Positions 11,145 through 22,050 of a stretch of 64,000 nt of DNA are shown here, piece by piece. The notes beneath the pieces were generated by a model. The model did no database searches, was not told the DNA's origin, and worked only from the letters and a program-made list of their open reading frames with translations. Made by a program: the position numbers and the translations under genes. Position 1 is the first letter of the stretch, and each line of letters opens with the position of its first letter. Source of the DNA: Crocodylus rhombifer (lineage: Eukaryota; Chordata; Crocodylia; Crocodylidae); NCBI GenBank assembly GCA_038503035.1, contig JAVSML010024021.1, positions 670,739 through 734,738 of the forward strand. The letters are read 5' to 3'.

Positions 11145-12026
11145 TGTGGAAGTACCTAGGCATGACGTGGTGAGTGCTGTACTGTCCGTCTTGATTGGGA
11201 CACCCCTCTTCTCAACTCATCTGCCATGACTTGGTGTTACTGGATGAAAAAGGAGGGGTTCAGTGGTGATCCTCTTCCCAGGGACCCTGGGGATGGAGGT
11301 ACTCATGGTCTCGACAGAATGTTCCACAGGGCTCCACCTCCCCTACACCCTGCCTAGTCACCAACCCATTGGTGCAGCCTGCATTGTCCAGCCATGCCTA
11401 ATAGATCCTGATTTCCTGCGGGACTGGCATCGACATAAATTCCTATGGGCTAGCCCAGCTGTTATGGCTGGTGAAATCCCAGCCTTGATTGTGGCAAGGC
11501 TAGGATTCTGTCTCCTATTTTCTTTTTTTTCCTCTCTGGTGTCCTCCTCCTTGCCTCTGGGAGGAATGCCTCTGATGACTTTGCTTGGAAATTAGATGCT
11601 GGGGGGAAGATAGAACTGGCTCCTTCATCGCAGTCTAATGCAGGGACACCACTTCCCTTGCTTTGGACTCCAGCTCCGAGCTGGCTTCAAGGCTCCTGCA
11701 ACCCATTGGAGCCTCCCCACACCAGGCATGCTCCTTGCCGGCATGCTCCTCCTCTCCCCTGCCTCTGGGTTCCGGTGGGGCTTTTCAATCTTCCTGCGGT
11801 GGCGTCTCTGGCCACCATGATTGGCCTGGGTTTTCCCCAACCTGGGAACAGCTGATTGAAGAGCTGACATAGCGCTGGCTCACACAACCACAGCTCCTGC
11901 TCCAGCTCTGATTGAGTGCCAGGAGGTAAGTTTCCCCAAGCGGGGGGGGGGGCAGGGGGACGTTGTTTGGTGGCATGAGGTTCCCACACCCCCTTCTGGT
12001 GCCTGTGGGGGCTTCTCACTACCATA
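11145..12026 (-). repeat. 5' LTR of the Gypsy element
   Basis: 882 bases, homologous to 6927-7789. Its outer end reads ACTACCATA where the other LTR has ACTGCCACA, so the terminal dinucleotide has mutated. The 5-bp duplication AGTTG follows at 12027-12031. It should hold the promoter for the element on the minus strand; no clean TATA box was identified. Confidence 0.92.
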
Positions 12027-12323
12027 AGTTGATAGGCAGGAAGGTGTTATTTTGGCTTTTTCTTACATTAATACAATGTTTTTGTCTAAAATGTATCTGA
12101 TTTTTGTTCATTTTTAAAAATGTAACAAGTTTAGACTTCTATTTTGTTAAAACTATGTGTACTGTACATGAAGATAAGTAGAAAAATGTTCCCATTTAAT
12201 AGGTTAACAGTCCTATAGAACATGTGTGTATTGCAAGATACATTAATAAATACTTTGTTTACTCAATTTTTCCCATTTCTTTCTTTTTTTTCCCCTGTCC
12301 CCCCACATCCCTGCCTTATGAGA

Positions 12324-12625
12324 CAGTGGGTGTATCTACATGTTGCCCTATGGCGACATAGCGATGCACTACATGACCATATTCCATGCTGTAGGGATCA
12401 CACAAGTCTACATGTGACTGCTAGTTACTTCATCATAGGGGTATGCTCCCCACTTAGAGTGTGCTGTTTTGGCGAAATAGTGGGGAAATATAAGTATGCA
12501 CCGCCTATAGAGTGCAGTACAGGCAGTTTCTACACTGTGCTTTAGTATTTCCTTTTGGAAAAGGAAATACTAAAGCACAGCGTAGTAACAATGTTACCAT
12601 ACAGTGATGTATAGACATGCCCACT
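12324..12625. mobile_element. Short inverted-repeat DNA element (MITE-like)
   Basis: Left end CAGTGGGTGTATCTACATG and right end reading TCAGTGGGCATGTCTATACA on the opposite strand form terminal inverted repeats about 300 bases apart. The inside has no coding potential but carries a long perfect hairpin. I did not find a clear target duplication. Related ends occur at 25720 and 25967. Confidence 0.7.
12535..12580. repeat. Perfect 22-bp hairpin with 2-nt loop
   Basis: Bases 12535-12556 are the exact reverse complement of 12559-12580, separated only by GG. Pairing continues past one mismatch for three more bases. It lies inside the inverted-repeat element at 12324-12625, which explains it as part of a foldback structure, but so perfect a stem is unusual in an otherwise diverged element. 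Confidence 0.92.
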
Positions 12626-12639
12626 GATTACTGAATGGT

Positions 12640-14210
12640 AATATTGTTACAGTAAAGTTGAAGCAGATATCATCTGCTTTCTTCCCTTCATCTCTAAAGT
12701 CCTAGCTTGAAAAGAGCTTATATGAACTTCATTTATTCTAATCTTCATATCCATTTTGATATGTTCTTTAATCATATGATTGCATACTATTTTTCCTGCA
12801 ACATCCTTTCAGCAGTCGGTGCATGGACAATGTTCTGTGTATAAATCATAGCTGAATAGTGAATGAGATATTGTATGTAGATGTCTGCAACAGAATTTGG
12901 CAACTGTGAAGTGAATGAGGCATGGAACTGCAAGAAAAGAAAAAGAGGCTGTGCTTTACACATTTTCTTTTAGAAGTTTAAATGATTTCCATGTTCAAAG
13001 AAATGAAGAATCAGATGTAAAGAAGTCAGGTTCAAAATATCATCCTTCTTAATTCTGTTATCTAAAAATCAAGGGAAAGCATGCTGCATTAATAGAAAAA
13101 ACCACCTAGTTATACCCAACACAATTTGCTTTGATTTGGAATTCAGTGTAGAATGCTGATGTGATGGGGGGAAAAATAGCTGAGGAAATATAAATTAGGT
13201 ATTCAGGGTGTAGGGATTAAGTAGAAAGTATCCTTTAGTGATGTGTAATTAAAAAGAAATTATGCACATAAGGATATGGAGATAAGTTTCTGGACATCAG
13301 AAGCAGTATAATGGCTGAACTTCACCTCAGTGCAAACCACGTGCATGTCTTCCTTAGTGTCCTGTTTGTGACTGTGAACAAATTATTTCACTTCACCAAT
13401 TGTGTCCGTCTTCACAATTTAAATGATAGGATTTTCAGGACAGAATCTAGTTATCATTATGTGTGAAATATCTGATTCCAGGCTTTAGGTGGTACCACTA
13501 TATAAATAAATAATAATGAAGCATAAGTGGGGAAAAAGGTTTGATATGGGTGACTCTCACTGAGCTGAATATATACAGCTTAAATGTATAATTTGGAAAA
13601 GTGTAGATTTAAATGAACAGAAAAGGGAAGGTACAAAAAAGAGGGAAGGTACATGACTGAGAAAAAAGAAAGCTCCATTATCTTGGAGGTATAAATGGAC
13701 TTTTGTGAGATTCACTCCTACTTTATTCATACCCCATTATACACTCTGTCTTAGCTCAGCCTTGTAGGGCAGCACTGTTGACAATTTTCCATCTACTATA
13801 TTTTTAGTTACTTTTTTATTATAAGTTCATCTTTCTTTATTCCATTGGAATCATTGCACTTGAGTAAAATGTATGGTCAACCTAATTCAGGCTTCTTGCA
13901 GTCTTGAGTAGTATACCTGCATTATTTTCTACCAGCAGTATTTTTGTGCATACAATAAAAATAAGTCAGAATATTTTTTTCAGTGCTTTTTTAAATTTAA
14001 TATTTTTAGTGCATTTAACCTTTTGCTTCCTTTCTTTTGGTTATTTTATTCCCCTGTGGAATTTACATTCCAGGAATAAGCTGCTTTTTCTAAAGTTGAA
14101 CCTGACATTGTAGGGCCAGCTATGTGAAGGAGCAACTTATAATTGGAATAGGACATAACTTTCTCCAAACATGATTCTCTACCAGATAAAGTCCCTTTGA
14201 AAGTTTGGAA
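12640..14210. other. AT-rich non-coding stretch
   Basis: No gene, splice pair or named repeat identified. A weak stretch near 13360-13440 resembles the 3' half of a MIR element but is too diverged to call. Confidence 0.5.
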
Positions 14211-14211
14211 G

Positions 14212-15228
14212 GATATTGTCTTGGAAAAATCTTAAATGTATGCTGACAACACAGAAGAGGTTAAACTGACATGCGTATTTGACTCTGTGAGTGGAAAGTT
14301 CCAAGACTCACCCAGTGCGTGCCCCCTGGGTGACCTGTGGGCCTGTCAATCATTGTTGACCTACTTTCCCCACAGATGCATGCTCAGACTGTGTCAGCTT
14401 CTGGCTGAGAGCATGCTCAGTCAGAACATGACATGAGGTAATCTGACTAGAAATTTCTCTGTGGAGAGCGTTCTGATTGGCCACCAAATTCAGATAAAAG
14501 ACTGGAGACCCCCTCCCTCGGGGTGGGTTGTTGGTGGAGTGTGTGGGTGTTTGGAGGTAGTAGTGTTCATTGGTGTGAGAGTCTTGGAGAGACCGTGCTC
14601 TGTCTGCCAGCAGAGACTGCCTAGGCAGGGACTGTGAGGCAGATTGAGAAGCTGGGATCCGATCCCCTCGGTTCTTCCATACTTCACACAGCGATCTACT
14701 CCTTCGTTTCCTTGGACTGATTCCTTTCATTACTGGACTGTTTACGGCTTTCACCTTGACCTTGGTTCCGGATCATCCTTATTGCTACAACTTCGACTTT
14801 GGCTTCCTTGTTTACCTGGCTCTTCCATTTTGGCTTCTACCTTTGACCATCCATTTGTCCATTGGACTGGCGTCATGACCCTGTTCTTCCCGACGAGTTA
14901 CAGTTTTGTTCCATTCATTTACTCCCGTCTATGAGCTGTTGACCAGCCCTGGGACTAACAATGGGCGGCCGCTCGTTGTGAACCTCATGGGCCAACAGAC
15001 CCCTCTGTTGTTAATTGTTTGTGTTTCTGCAACTGTAAGTGAAGAAAGCAACCTTGTGCCTCCACTTCAAAGAGCGAGTAAATAAATCGTTCTTAGTTAA
15101 AACCACACGCTTCTGTGCTGCTCAGACTCCCTTGCAAAAACTCCCGCCTGTTCCGTGTCCAATCCACCACCACCCGGCTGCCCCACTGTGACACCGTGAG
15201 CTTGGCTCCCCAGCTCCAGGACAGATAT
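14212..15228 (+). mobile_element. Solo LTR (about 1.0 kb) with 5-bp target duplication
   Basis: The body at 14217-15223 starts TGTCTTGG and ends CCAGGACA, an imperfect inverted repeat with canonical TG and CA termini. It is flanked by GATAT at 14212-14216 and 15224-15228. Inside are a CCAAT-type TGATTGG (14474-14480), a TATA-like GATAAAAG (14493-14500) and a polyadenylation signal AATAAA (15081-15086) in the right order for U3, R and U5. No internal viral sequence or second LTR is present, so recombination between two LTRs has probably removed the provirus. The class (retroviral or Gypsy) cannot be told from the LTR alone. Open frames here are incidental. Confidence 0.82.
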
Positions 15229-15373
15229 AAACATTCAAACTTCCATAAATTGTGTTGTAGGACTGTTTTAAAAATATATATATTAATTTTTCAAAGGATA
15301 TACAAAGTTAATATTTTAAAAACCTTGTCTTTTCCAGTTCAGGTTTTATGTAATTTAAACCTAAAATATATTT

Positions 15374-15400
15374 TTGTGTGTGTGTGTGTTGTGTGTGCAT
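15374..15400 (+). repeat. (GT)n microsatellite
   Basis: A run of GT dinucleotides interrupted once, inside AT-rich sequence. Confidence 0.85.
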
Positions 15401-15409
15401 TAAAAAGGT

Positions 15410-16185
15410 AACACAGAGTATTCTAATAGCTGTTTAGTTTCTTCAGTTTATATGTTAGCTGCTGGCAAGGGAGAAATATTTGTTTTTGGTTTCACTTTTA
15501 ATTGAGCACTCCAGAACATTTTGAAACTTCCTATTTCTAATATGTGTGTGTTGGTTGAATCTGCACTTCTCTGTACTCCTTCTGCCCTTTCTGCACTATT
15601 ATCTAATCTTGCATAAATTGATACAAAATATTTTGAGCTTTTTATCACAAATATTCTTTTGGGCTATATATATGTAGATTTGTTTTAAATGTTAATTTGA
15701 CCATTTGGAAGGTCAAAATTGTATATTTACTTTTATTGATATTACATATTCCCATCTCTAAAGATACCAGTACAATTAAACAAATCTGCTTGACATTTTA
15801 AAATGTTAACCAGTGTAGTTTATTGTCTAGTGTAATGAATATAGTTGCCAAGATGTATCAGTAAATTTTATTTTTACTTAGTAAAGCAGGGATAGGACTA
15901 CATGAATGATAATGTTTTTGCTGAAATTTACAGGATTCAAAGTTGTTAAGCAAATAAATTGCTTAGCAGGAAAACTTTTATAAACAAGGAGACTACAGAC
16001 AGTCCTATGGGTCAACAGAGAAGATCTAATAGCAAACTCTAGCCAAAAATTACCCTGTTATTGGTGCATTTCCTGGATAAGTATTACAACAAAATCAATA
16101 GAAAGAAACCAAAATATACCATATACAGTAATAAATAGTAAGTTCATGTTGTTATTTTTTCAAGGGAAGGCAAATTTTAAGATAG
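15410..16185. other. AT-rich non-coding stretch
   Basis: No gene or named repeat identified. Stops are frequent in every frame. Confidence 0.5.
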
Positions 16186-16189
16186 CTGG

Positions 16190-17940
16190 AATTAGAGCTT
16201 CTGTCTGTAAATAAATGATATTATTCTCTCTCAATGCCATACTGGCTGGAACTATTGTGGCAAACTAGAAAATTAAAATCTTTAGTTGGATGGAGCTTCT
16301 CAGATCCAGCCTGCCAACCTGTCTCTGGGACACTCCTCCCAGTCTTGCCTGCCACAATTTGTTGTATATCTGGTGTAAAAATGTGGGGGCTTCCCATTGT
16401 GTGCCTTGATGCCTGCGGTGTTGTCCATGGCTCTAACCTCCCTTATACCATATCCCATGCCTCGCAGATGGCATCCAAAATAAATTTTTATCTTCTGACC
16501 CAAACTTGGCCTCACAATGTCTGACGACTTACTGGGGTCTTGGCCTCTGGCCCAACTGCAGCCTCAGGCATCTGTAGACTTCATAGTTTCATAGTAGCTA
16601 GGGTCAGGAGGGACCTGATCAAATCATCTAGCCTGACCCCCTGCCACATGCAGAAATGAATGCTGGATTCACAAGACTCCAGACAGGTGATAATCCAACC
16701 TCCTCTTGAATTTGCCCAAGGTAGGGGCAAGGACCACCTCCCTGGGAAGTTAGTTTTAGATTTTGGCCACCCTGACTGTAAAATATTGCCTTCTGATCTC
16801 TAACCTAAACCTATTCTCCTTCATCTTATTACCATTATTCCTTGTCACCCCAGGTGGTGCTGGGGAGAAAAGGGCTCTACCTATTTACTGTTGATCTCCC
16901 CTGATGAGTTTGTAGGCAACCACAAGGTCCCCCCCTCAGCTTCCTCTTGCTGAGGCTGAACAGGTTCAGGTCCCTCAGTCTCCCCTCATAGGGCCTGTTC
17001 TGCTGCCCTCTCACCAAGTGGGTGGCCCTCCTCTGAACACTCTCCAGGCTGGCCACATCCCTTTTGAAGTGTGGTGCCCAGTATTGGATGCAGTACTCCA
17101 ATTGCGGCCTGACCAAAGTTGCATAGACTTACCTTGACCATTCTGTCCCCTTCCCTGATGCTTCAACTTACACCCTCACACTAGGGCCTTCCGCTTATGC
17201 TCGCTTACTAGGGTGTCCTACTTAAGTTATCACTCTTTTGGGGCTCGCCCATGTGCAGCACTTCAGATCACCCCTGCAACCATACTCTGCACCCCTCATG
17301 CACTGCCCTTCAGGCTGATACCATGAACCCTACTGTGTGGGCCTCTACACATCCTTCTGCCCCTTCACTGGGGCCATTCTACTGTCTTCTGTCACTGAGG
17401 CCACTGGGGTCTTACACCCCATGGGGCTCCCTTGGCATGCCTGGCCCTCGTGCCTGGCCCTGTATCTGGGTTACCCACCAGGTTGTGTGGGCTGGGGCTA
17501 TCAGGCATCCCATCCTCATCTTTCACTAGGGAGGCAACTGGTGTGGCATTTCCTGGGGACCACCCCGTAGGTGGACCTGCCACACCATCCTACCCTAGCG
17601 GGGTGTAGTTTTACATCATTCCCCAGGACCAGGAGCCTCCTGACACCCCCATAGCTCCTGGCCTTACCTCCAAGTTGTGAGCAGCAGCTCCAGTTGGGTG
17701 GTGCTCTGTCCATGGCTGCAGCCAGCAAACTGCTGGCTCCCCTGCTCAGGCCTGCTCTTATTGCCAACAGCTGACCCCTCTTCCCTACTCAGGCAATCCC
17801 CTGCTGGTCATGTGACTCCTGATTGGGGAATGCAGCCACCTGCTGGCTGTTCTGCTGCTAGCTCTCAGCCCTTAAAGTGGCAGGCACCAAAGGTGCTCTG
17901 CCACACTATACAAGTGCAGGGACCCTGCCCTGATGCACTG
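16190..17940 (-). repeat. Older unclassified repeat interrupted by a CR1 copy
   Basis: A segment at 16420-16505 (minus) shares a 'ccatctg.gaggcatggg.atggtataagg' core with 27560-27630, and more weakly with 26670-26700 and 23925-23945 (minus). The CR1 copy at 16582-17118 interrupts the tract. After it, 17120-17940 is GC-rich with no recognised protein. It could be LTR or internal sequence of an endogenous retrovirus, but I found no paired ends. Confidence 0.4.
16582..17118 (-). mobile_element. CR1 LINE, 3' part (RT C-terminal end plus 3' UTR)
   Basis: On the minus strand, 17116-16877 encodes the C-terminal CR1 block QLEYCIQYW...[16 protein letters not shown] and [16 protein letters not shown]. 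This is followed by the conserved 3' UTR with the inward-facing 'gaccccctgccac' and 'ggtcaggagggacctgatc' segments, ending near 'ctatgaaactatg'. It is a typical 5'-truncated CR1 insertion with frameshifts. Confidence 0.93.
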
Positions 17941-18240
17941 TAATTCCAGCACATCAGAGGAGACTCCATTAATGGAGTCTGCTGGACCATGGAAATTAAT
18001 GTGCTTGCGCAGCCTCCAGCATCACATATATCAGTGTCCCTGTGCTGAAAAATAGTGGTGGGGACATTTTAAATTAAAGCTCTTTTGACCAGTTTAGTTC
18101 AAAACACTCTGCCACTATTTTTCAGCACAGGAATGCTGATACATGTGATGCTCTGGGTGCTTTTAATTAGCATGGCTCTCAGAGCTTCACTAATTAAAAT
18201 GCCCTCCCCTCATGCCTCCCAGAGCATGTGTATAAATGAC
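17941..18240. mobile_element. Palindromic DNA element (foldback/MITE-like)
   Basis: Arms at 18019-18058 and 18112-18151 are near-complete reverse complements; both contain 'gcatcacat.tatcag' and 'ctgtgctgaaaaatagtgg'. A second weaker pair surrounds them. No coding sequence. The style (TTAATTAG..GCTCTC blocks) resembles the palindrome at 50070-50330. Confidence 0.75.
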
Positions 18241-18359
18241 CTTGATTCTCTTCCCCAAGAGTGCACGTTGTGCAACTGAGTGGTGTAACAGGGTAGTATG
18301 GCAAATTTTGAGTAAATATCTGGTAAAGTATGGTGCCAAATTACTCTTCCTTTGAGGGT

Positions 18360-18600
18360 AAGTCTACACTAAGGATCACAGGACTTGTTTACACATGCCG
18401 ATTAAATTTGCAATGCAATTGCAATAAACTCCGGTATTTATCACACTGGAGTTTATTGCTCCTGGGCAAGCATTTCCACATGTGCCCAGAATGACAGACA
18501 TTGAGCCAGGTTAGAGCAGCCCCAACTGACAGGGATCTGTAGGGCCAGCTTGCCATCCTAAGGCTGCTCCCCCCCAGCTCATGCAATTTTGCCATAAAAT
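18360..18600. repeat. Inverted-repeat element fragment with hairpin
   Basis: gcaataaactcc at 18421-18432 pairs perfectly with 18448-18459. The left side reads GGGTAAGTCTACACTAAGG, similar to ends of the other 'GGG..GTCTACA' elements. The right end is not clear. Confidence 0.55.
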
Positions 18601-18609
18601 GAACAGCTC

Positions 18610-19430
18610 AGCATGGAACTCCCTGCTACTACAGCTATACATCTCTGGTACCCCATTACCACACAGTTAGATAACCCTACACAATATTACAGTGTGTACT
18701 GAAGTGCATTAAGGAGAAAATTGTGACTCTGAGTCACTGTTATGATCAGAGAGTGCAGCAAAAGCTGATTTTAATTCTTTGTGTTTGCTCAACTCACTTG
18801 TTCTGTATGTAATCTGTAGCAACATTAATCTATTTTATATTTCAATATTTTTTTTCCCAATCCAAAGTATCCTGCTTTTGGGTCTGTTAGGGTAGCTTGT
18901 CACATTTAGCTTCAGTTGTACCTGCTTGAGTGGTGAATTATAGTATTATATGAACTGTTCTTCCATACTAGGCATTATTTAACCATGGCTTAAGTTTTTG
19001 TATAGCCTCGCTATTATTTGAACTGTTCTTTTGCATTTTGTCTCTGCACTACCAGCTAGCCTGGAGCTCACTTTCACAGGCACTTATGTTCCAGTATTAT
19101 CAACATAGGCATGTATAAAGCCTTGTTACTAGCTCAAATTAACTGAACTTGGCACTAACTGACTGAATCAGAGGGATGACATGATTGTAAATGTTAATGA
19201 AAGGTGATGAGGGTACTAATTGGACAGTGTCCAACTGCAGAGCCCTTGGAATTTCCAGAGTTGCTGGATAGAAACGTGCATGTGATGGGTTTGTTAGAGC
19301 AAAGGAATATACTGGCAGAATAAAAACATGAACGGTATGATGACCACAGGGAAACTAATCAATTGTACCCAGAAATAGTGTCATGAGAGAAGTAAAGTCT
19401 AGGAAAGAAGCATAAAAGGGGGGCAATAAG
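18610..19430. other. Non-coding stretch
   Basis: No gene or repeat recognised. Confidence 0.5.
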
Positions 19431-19499
19431 GAAGTTAGATGTGTCATTGTCCAACAACATCTGGACTAAATAACAGCCATAGCCCCCAGATGACCACCT

Positions 19500-20340
19500 C
19501 TACTTTAGGAACTGATTGGTCACTTTTTCTGTGTACAGACTGTTCAGGCCCAAGAAGGAAAGAAGCCAGCAGCCCTGAGGCGTGGGCTGCATTTCTGGGG
19601 GTGTGCATCATTCTGACAGTGAAAAGGGGAGTGTTTGTATCTGACTGTGGCATCTTATTGCAGGGCACAGGGCCCTCCCTCCAGGCTTTGAAATTTATTT
19701 ATTTTTAATGGTGTGGGTTGTGGTATGCATATCACAACATATATAAGTTTATCAGGGGTGACCACCTGGATCTGGGGGAACATTTGTTCACCAGAGCGCC
19801 CCAAGGGATGACTAGGTCGAACGGTCACAAACTCCTGCAAGTATCTCTCCACTTTTACCTACTGCATCCTGCTTCTTCTCTACCTCAGCCTGTCTCTCAC
19901 CCCCTGACACCTCCATTTCCATTTCACTGACTGGATTTCTTTCCTGCATTACATGCCAGCCTCTGTCTTCTTTACTATTCCTTCTCCACCAGCTGCCAGA
20001 GAACTCTTTCTGTCATCCCCAGCCTGGGACTGACTAGGGGCAGGTGTTAGGGATGTAGGTTGTAGCCATGTTGGTCTAAGGACAAGGTCCCCTGACTGGG
20101 GAAAGCCCATACTCCTTGCCCCTCTAATTCTATCTCATTTCATTGAATTTTAGGTCAAGTCTCAGTGTGGACCCAGAGACTCAGCTGGCAAGCAGGTCCC
20201 TATTGGGCATCAAGTTTTTTTTTTCATCACAGCATCTGAGAAGCTTCAATGGGCACCAGAACCAATTGGCCTAGTGCCAGGGCTCCAGGGCTGAAAGCTG
20301 TAGGGTTTGGGAGGGCATTCCTAAACACTTTGTTTTTCAG
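19500..20340 (+). repeat. Unclassified dispersed repeat, copy 1 of a local duplication
   Basis: Two blocks recur downstream: 19530-19740 matches 20455-20650 (for example 'gggcctgga', 'agcatcat.ctg.c.g', 'gaaaag.ggg.tgtttgt', 'cacagggc..tcc'), and 20155-20330 matches 20745-20945 ('gtggacccagag.ct.agctgg', 'ggcaccagaa.caattgg.ctagtgcc', 'gctgaaagctg.aggg'). Between them (19850-20070) is an inverted copy of 24410-24560 followed by the 'tgtagccatgttggtc' head. Confidence 0.6.
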
Positions 20341-20439
20341 CATTCCCTCCAGTTTTTAGCCCCATGATTCAATCAGAGCACTCAGAATGTCTCTGAGGAA
20401 GGGGATCTTGGTGTGGCTAAATTTTTTTGTTTGTTTTCT

Positions 20440-20945
20440 GTTTTAATTTTGTGGCAGCTAAGACCATTGGGGCCTGGACAATGAAAAAACCAGAAGCCTT
20501 GGAGGTTTACATTGTATCTCTTGGGCTGAGCATCATGCTGGCTGGGAAAAGGGGGATGTTTGTGGTTGCCTATGGCCTCTTCTTGTGGTGCACAGGGCTG
20601 TCCTTCAAGTCTTTGATTTTTTTTTTAAGTGTGGGGTGGTCATTTGCATATATAGGTATTTCAGTATGGTCTTGGCCTAGTCACGGAGCTGGGAAAGTCC
20701 AAAATGCTGGTCTTATTGTTTGGCTTAGGGTTTAGCACTCTGAGCTCCTGGTCAAAATGTTGTGGTCTCAAGGTTGGCAGTGGACCCAGAGCCTTAGCTG
20801 GGGAGGAAGTCCCCAGTGGGCCTGAGGAAAAGTTTTTTTCCCCCCATGACACATGGCAAGCTGCAGTGGGCCCCAGAATCAATTGGACTAGTGCCCGGGC
20901 TTTGAAGCTGAAAGCTGCAGGGGTCTGCATGGCATACCCTTAACC
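20440..20945 (+). repeat. Unclassified dispersed repeat, copy 2
   Basis: Matches 19530-19740 and 20155-20330 in the same order and orientation, but without the intervening block. The open frames seen here are not shared with copy 1, so they are not conserved protein. Confidence 0.6.
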
Positions 20946-21586
20946 CTGTTTTTCTCTCTTTCTATGTAAAAATGATTAATACATGTACTGTGTTAATCAA
21001 GTTAGATTTTAATTAAGTTGAATGATATGAGGCATATTTGTATTCACACTTGTTTGATTATGCTTTAACGATTCTTTAACACCATGATTGCTAGGGCTAT
21101 GTGAAATGCACGTGTTTTGTTTCAGTTTGGGATTTGGCATTCCAACAGGACAGTGATTCATTTTGGTGTTTTGAATCACTGTTTCATTTTGTTTCGGTCA
21201 AAACTCTTTCAAGTTTCAATGCTGCTTCAGTGTTTCAGCCATAGGCTATAATAGGAAATGACTAAAATGCGAATAACTTTGTCATTTCATGCCAGATTCT
21301 GATGAACATTGCAGGAATTGTAGCCCCTGTTGATGCCATTACGTCTGTCAGGTTTCAAAGAGGTAGGTGCAAGATTTTTTGGCAAACTGCACCTCAAGGT
21401 GCTGACAAACAAAACTCATGTCACCTGTGTGTATTAAGGTAAAGCAGGGTGAAAATGGCAAGCATTGTAGCCCCTGCTAAGGCCAGGAATCCTGCCAGAT
21501 TTCAAGAAGATGTTGTCCTGTGGGGTCTGGCCAACTCTCAGGATATCAATATTGCACTATTAGACAGGAGGGTGTGACACAATTGC

Positions 21587-21745
21587 ACATATACAAACAC
21601 ACAAATCAAGTGTGTGCGCGCACACACACACACACACACTCTACCAGCTTAGGCGCATATACAAACACACAAATCAAGTGTGCGTGCACGCACACACACA
21701 CACGCACGCACACACACACTACCAGCTTAGGCACATATACATCCA
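21587..21745 (+). repeat. CA-rich tandem repeat, two to three units of about 70 bp
   Basis: The unit 'catatacaaacacacaaatcaagtgtg' followed by a (CA)n run and 'accagcttaggc' occurs twice in full, with a shortened third start. It gives spurious His/Thr-rich open frames. Confidence 0.88.
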
Positions 21746-21891
21746 AACCAGCCTAGGCACATGTGTACCTATCACTAATTCAAGCACATACACATTACAC
21801 ACTGAAAATTAGACAAAAATAAATTGTCAATACCTGTACACTCAGTACACATAGATCGCTAATTCATATACCATGCACACAATGATATATA

Positions 21892-22050
21892 AGTGGTGCA
21901 GGCTCCTGCCCTGGGGGTGTTTAAGAGGAGGTTAGATGAACATCTTGCTGGGGTCATTTGACCCCAGTACTCTTTCCTGCCATGGCAGGGGGTCGGACTA
22001 GATGATCTGCTCAGGTCCCTTCCGACCCTAGAAACTATGAAACTACGAAA
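21892..22050 (+). mobile_element. CR1 LINE 3' UTR fragment
   Basis: Contains 'ctgggggtgtttaagaggagg', 'ggtcggactagatgatctgctcaggtcccttccgaccct' type sequence ending at a 'gaaactatgaaactac' tail, the standard CR1 3' terminus in plus orientation. Inserted within the hAT-like element. Confidence 0.9.

Larger units (their letters stand above)
6922..12031 (-). mobile_element. Ty3/Gypsy LTR retrotransposon, Gmr1-like (integrase before reverse transcriptase), degraded
   Basis: A 5.1-kb element bounded by two homologous LTRs (6927-7789 and 11145-12026). It is flanked by a perfect 5-bp duplication AGTTG at 6922-6926 and 12027-12031, so both insertion boundaries are exact. Reading on the minus strand, the order is 5' LTR, gag with a SCAN-like segment (about 10430-10945), retropepsin (10050-10330), integrase (8600-9720), reverse transcriptase (7939-8560), polypurine tract, 3' LTR. 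Integrase before RT is the order of Ty1/copia, but the protein motifs are Ty3/Gypsy; within vertebrates this combination is established for Gmr1-like elements (Goodwin and Poulter). Only about 210 bases separate the YIDD motif from the polypurine tract, too little for the rest of RT plus RNase H, so an internal deletion is likely. Stops and frameshifts break every domain. The copy is not autonomous. Confidence 0.93.

Noticed and set aside
14350..14754. 134-codon minus-strand frame
   Set aside because: Lies wholly inside the solo LTR and crosses its promoter region; no protein resemblance.
21587..21745. CRISPR-like spaced repeats
   Set aside because: The units are simple-sequence tandem repeats in a vertebrate genome, with no spacers or cas genes.
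21520..21812. His/Thr-rich open frames
   Set aside because: Explained by the CA-rich tandem repeat.
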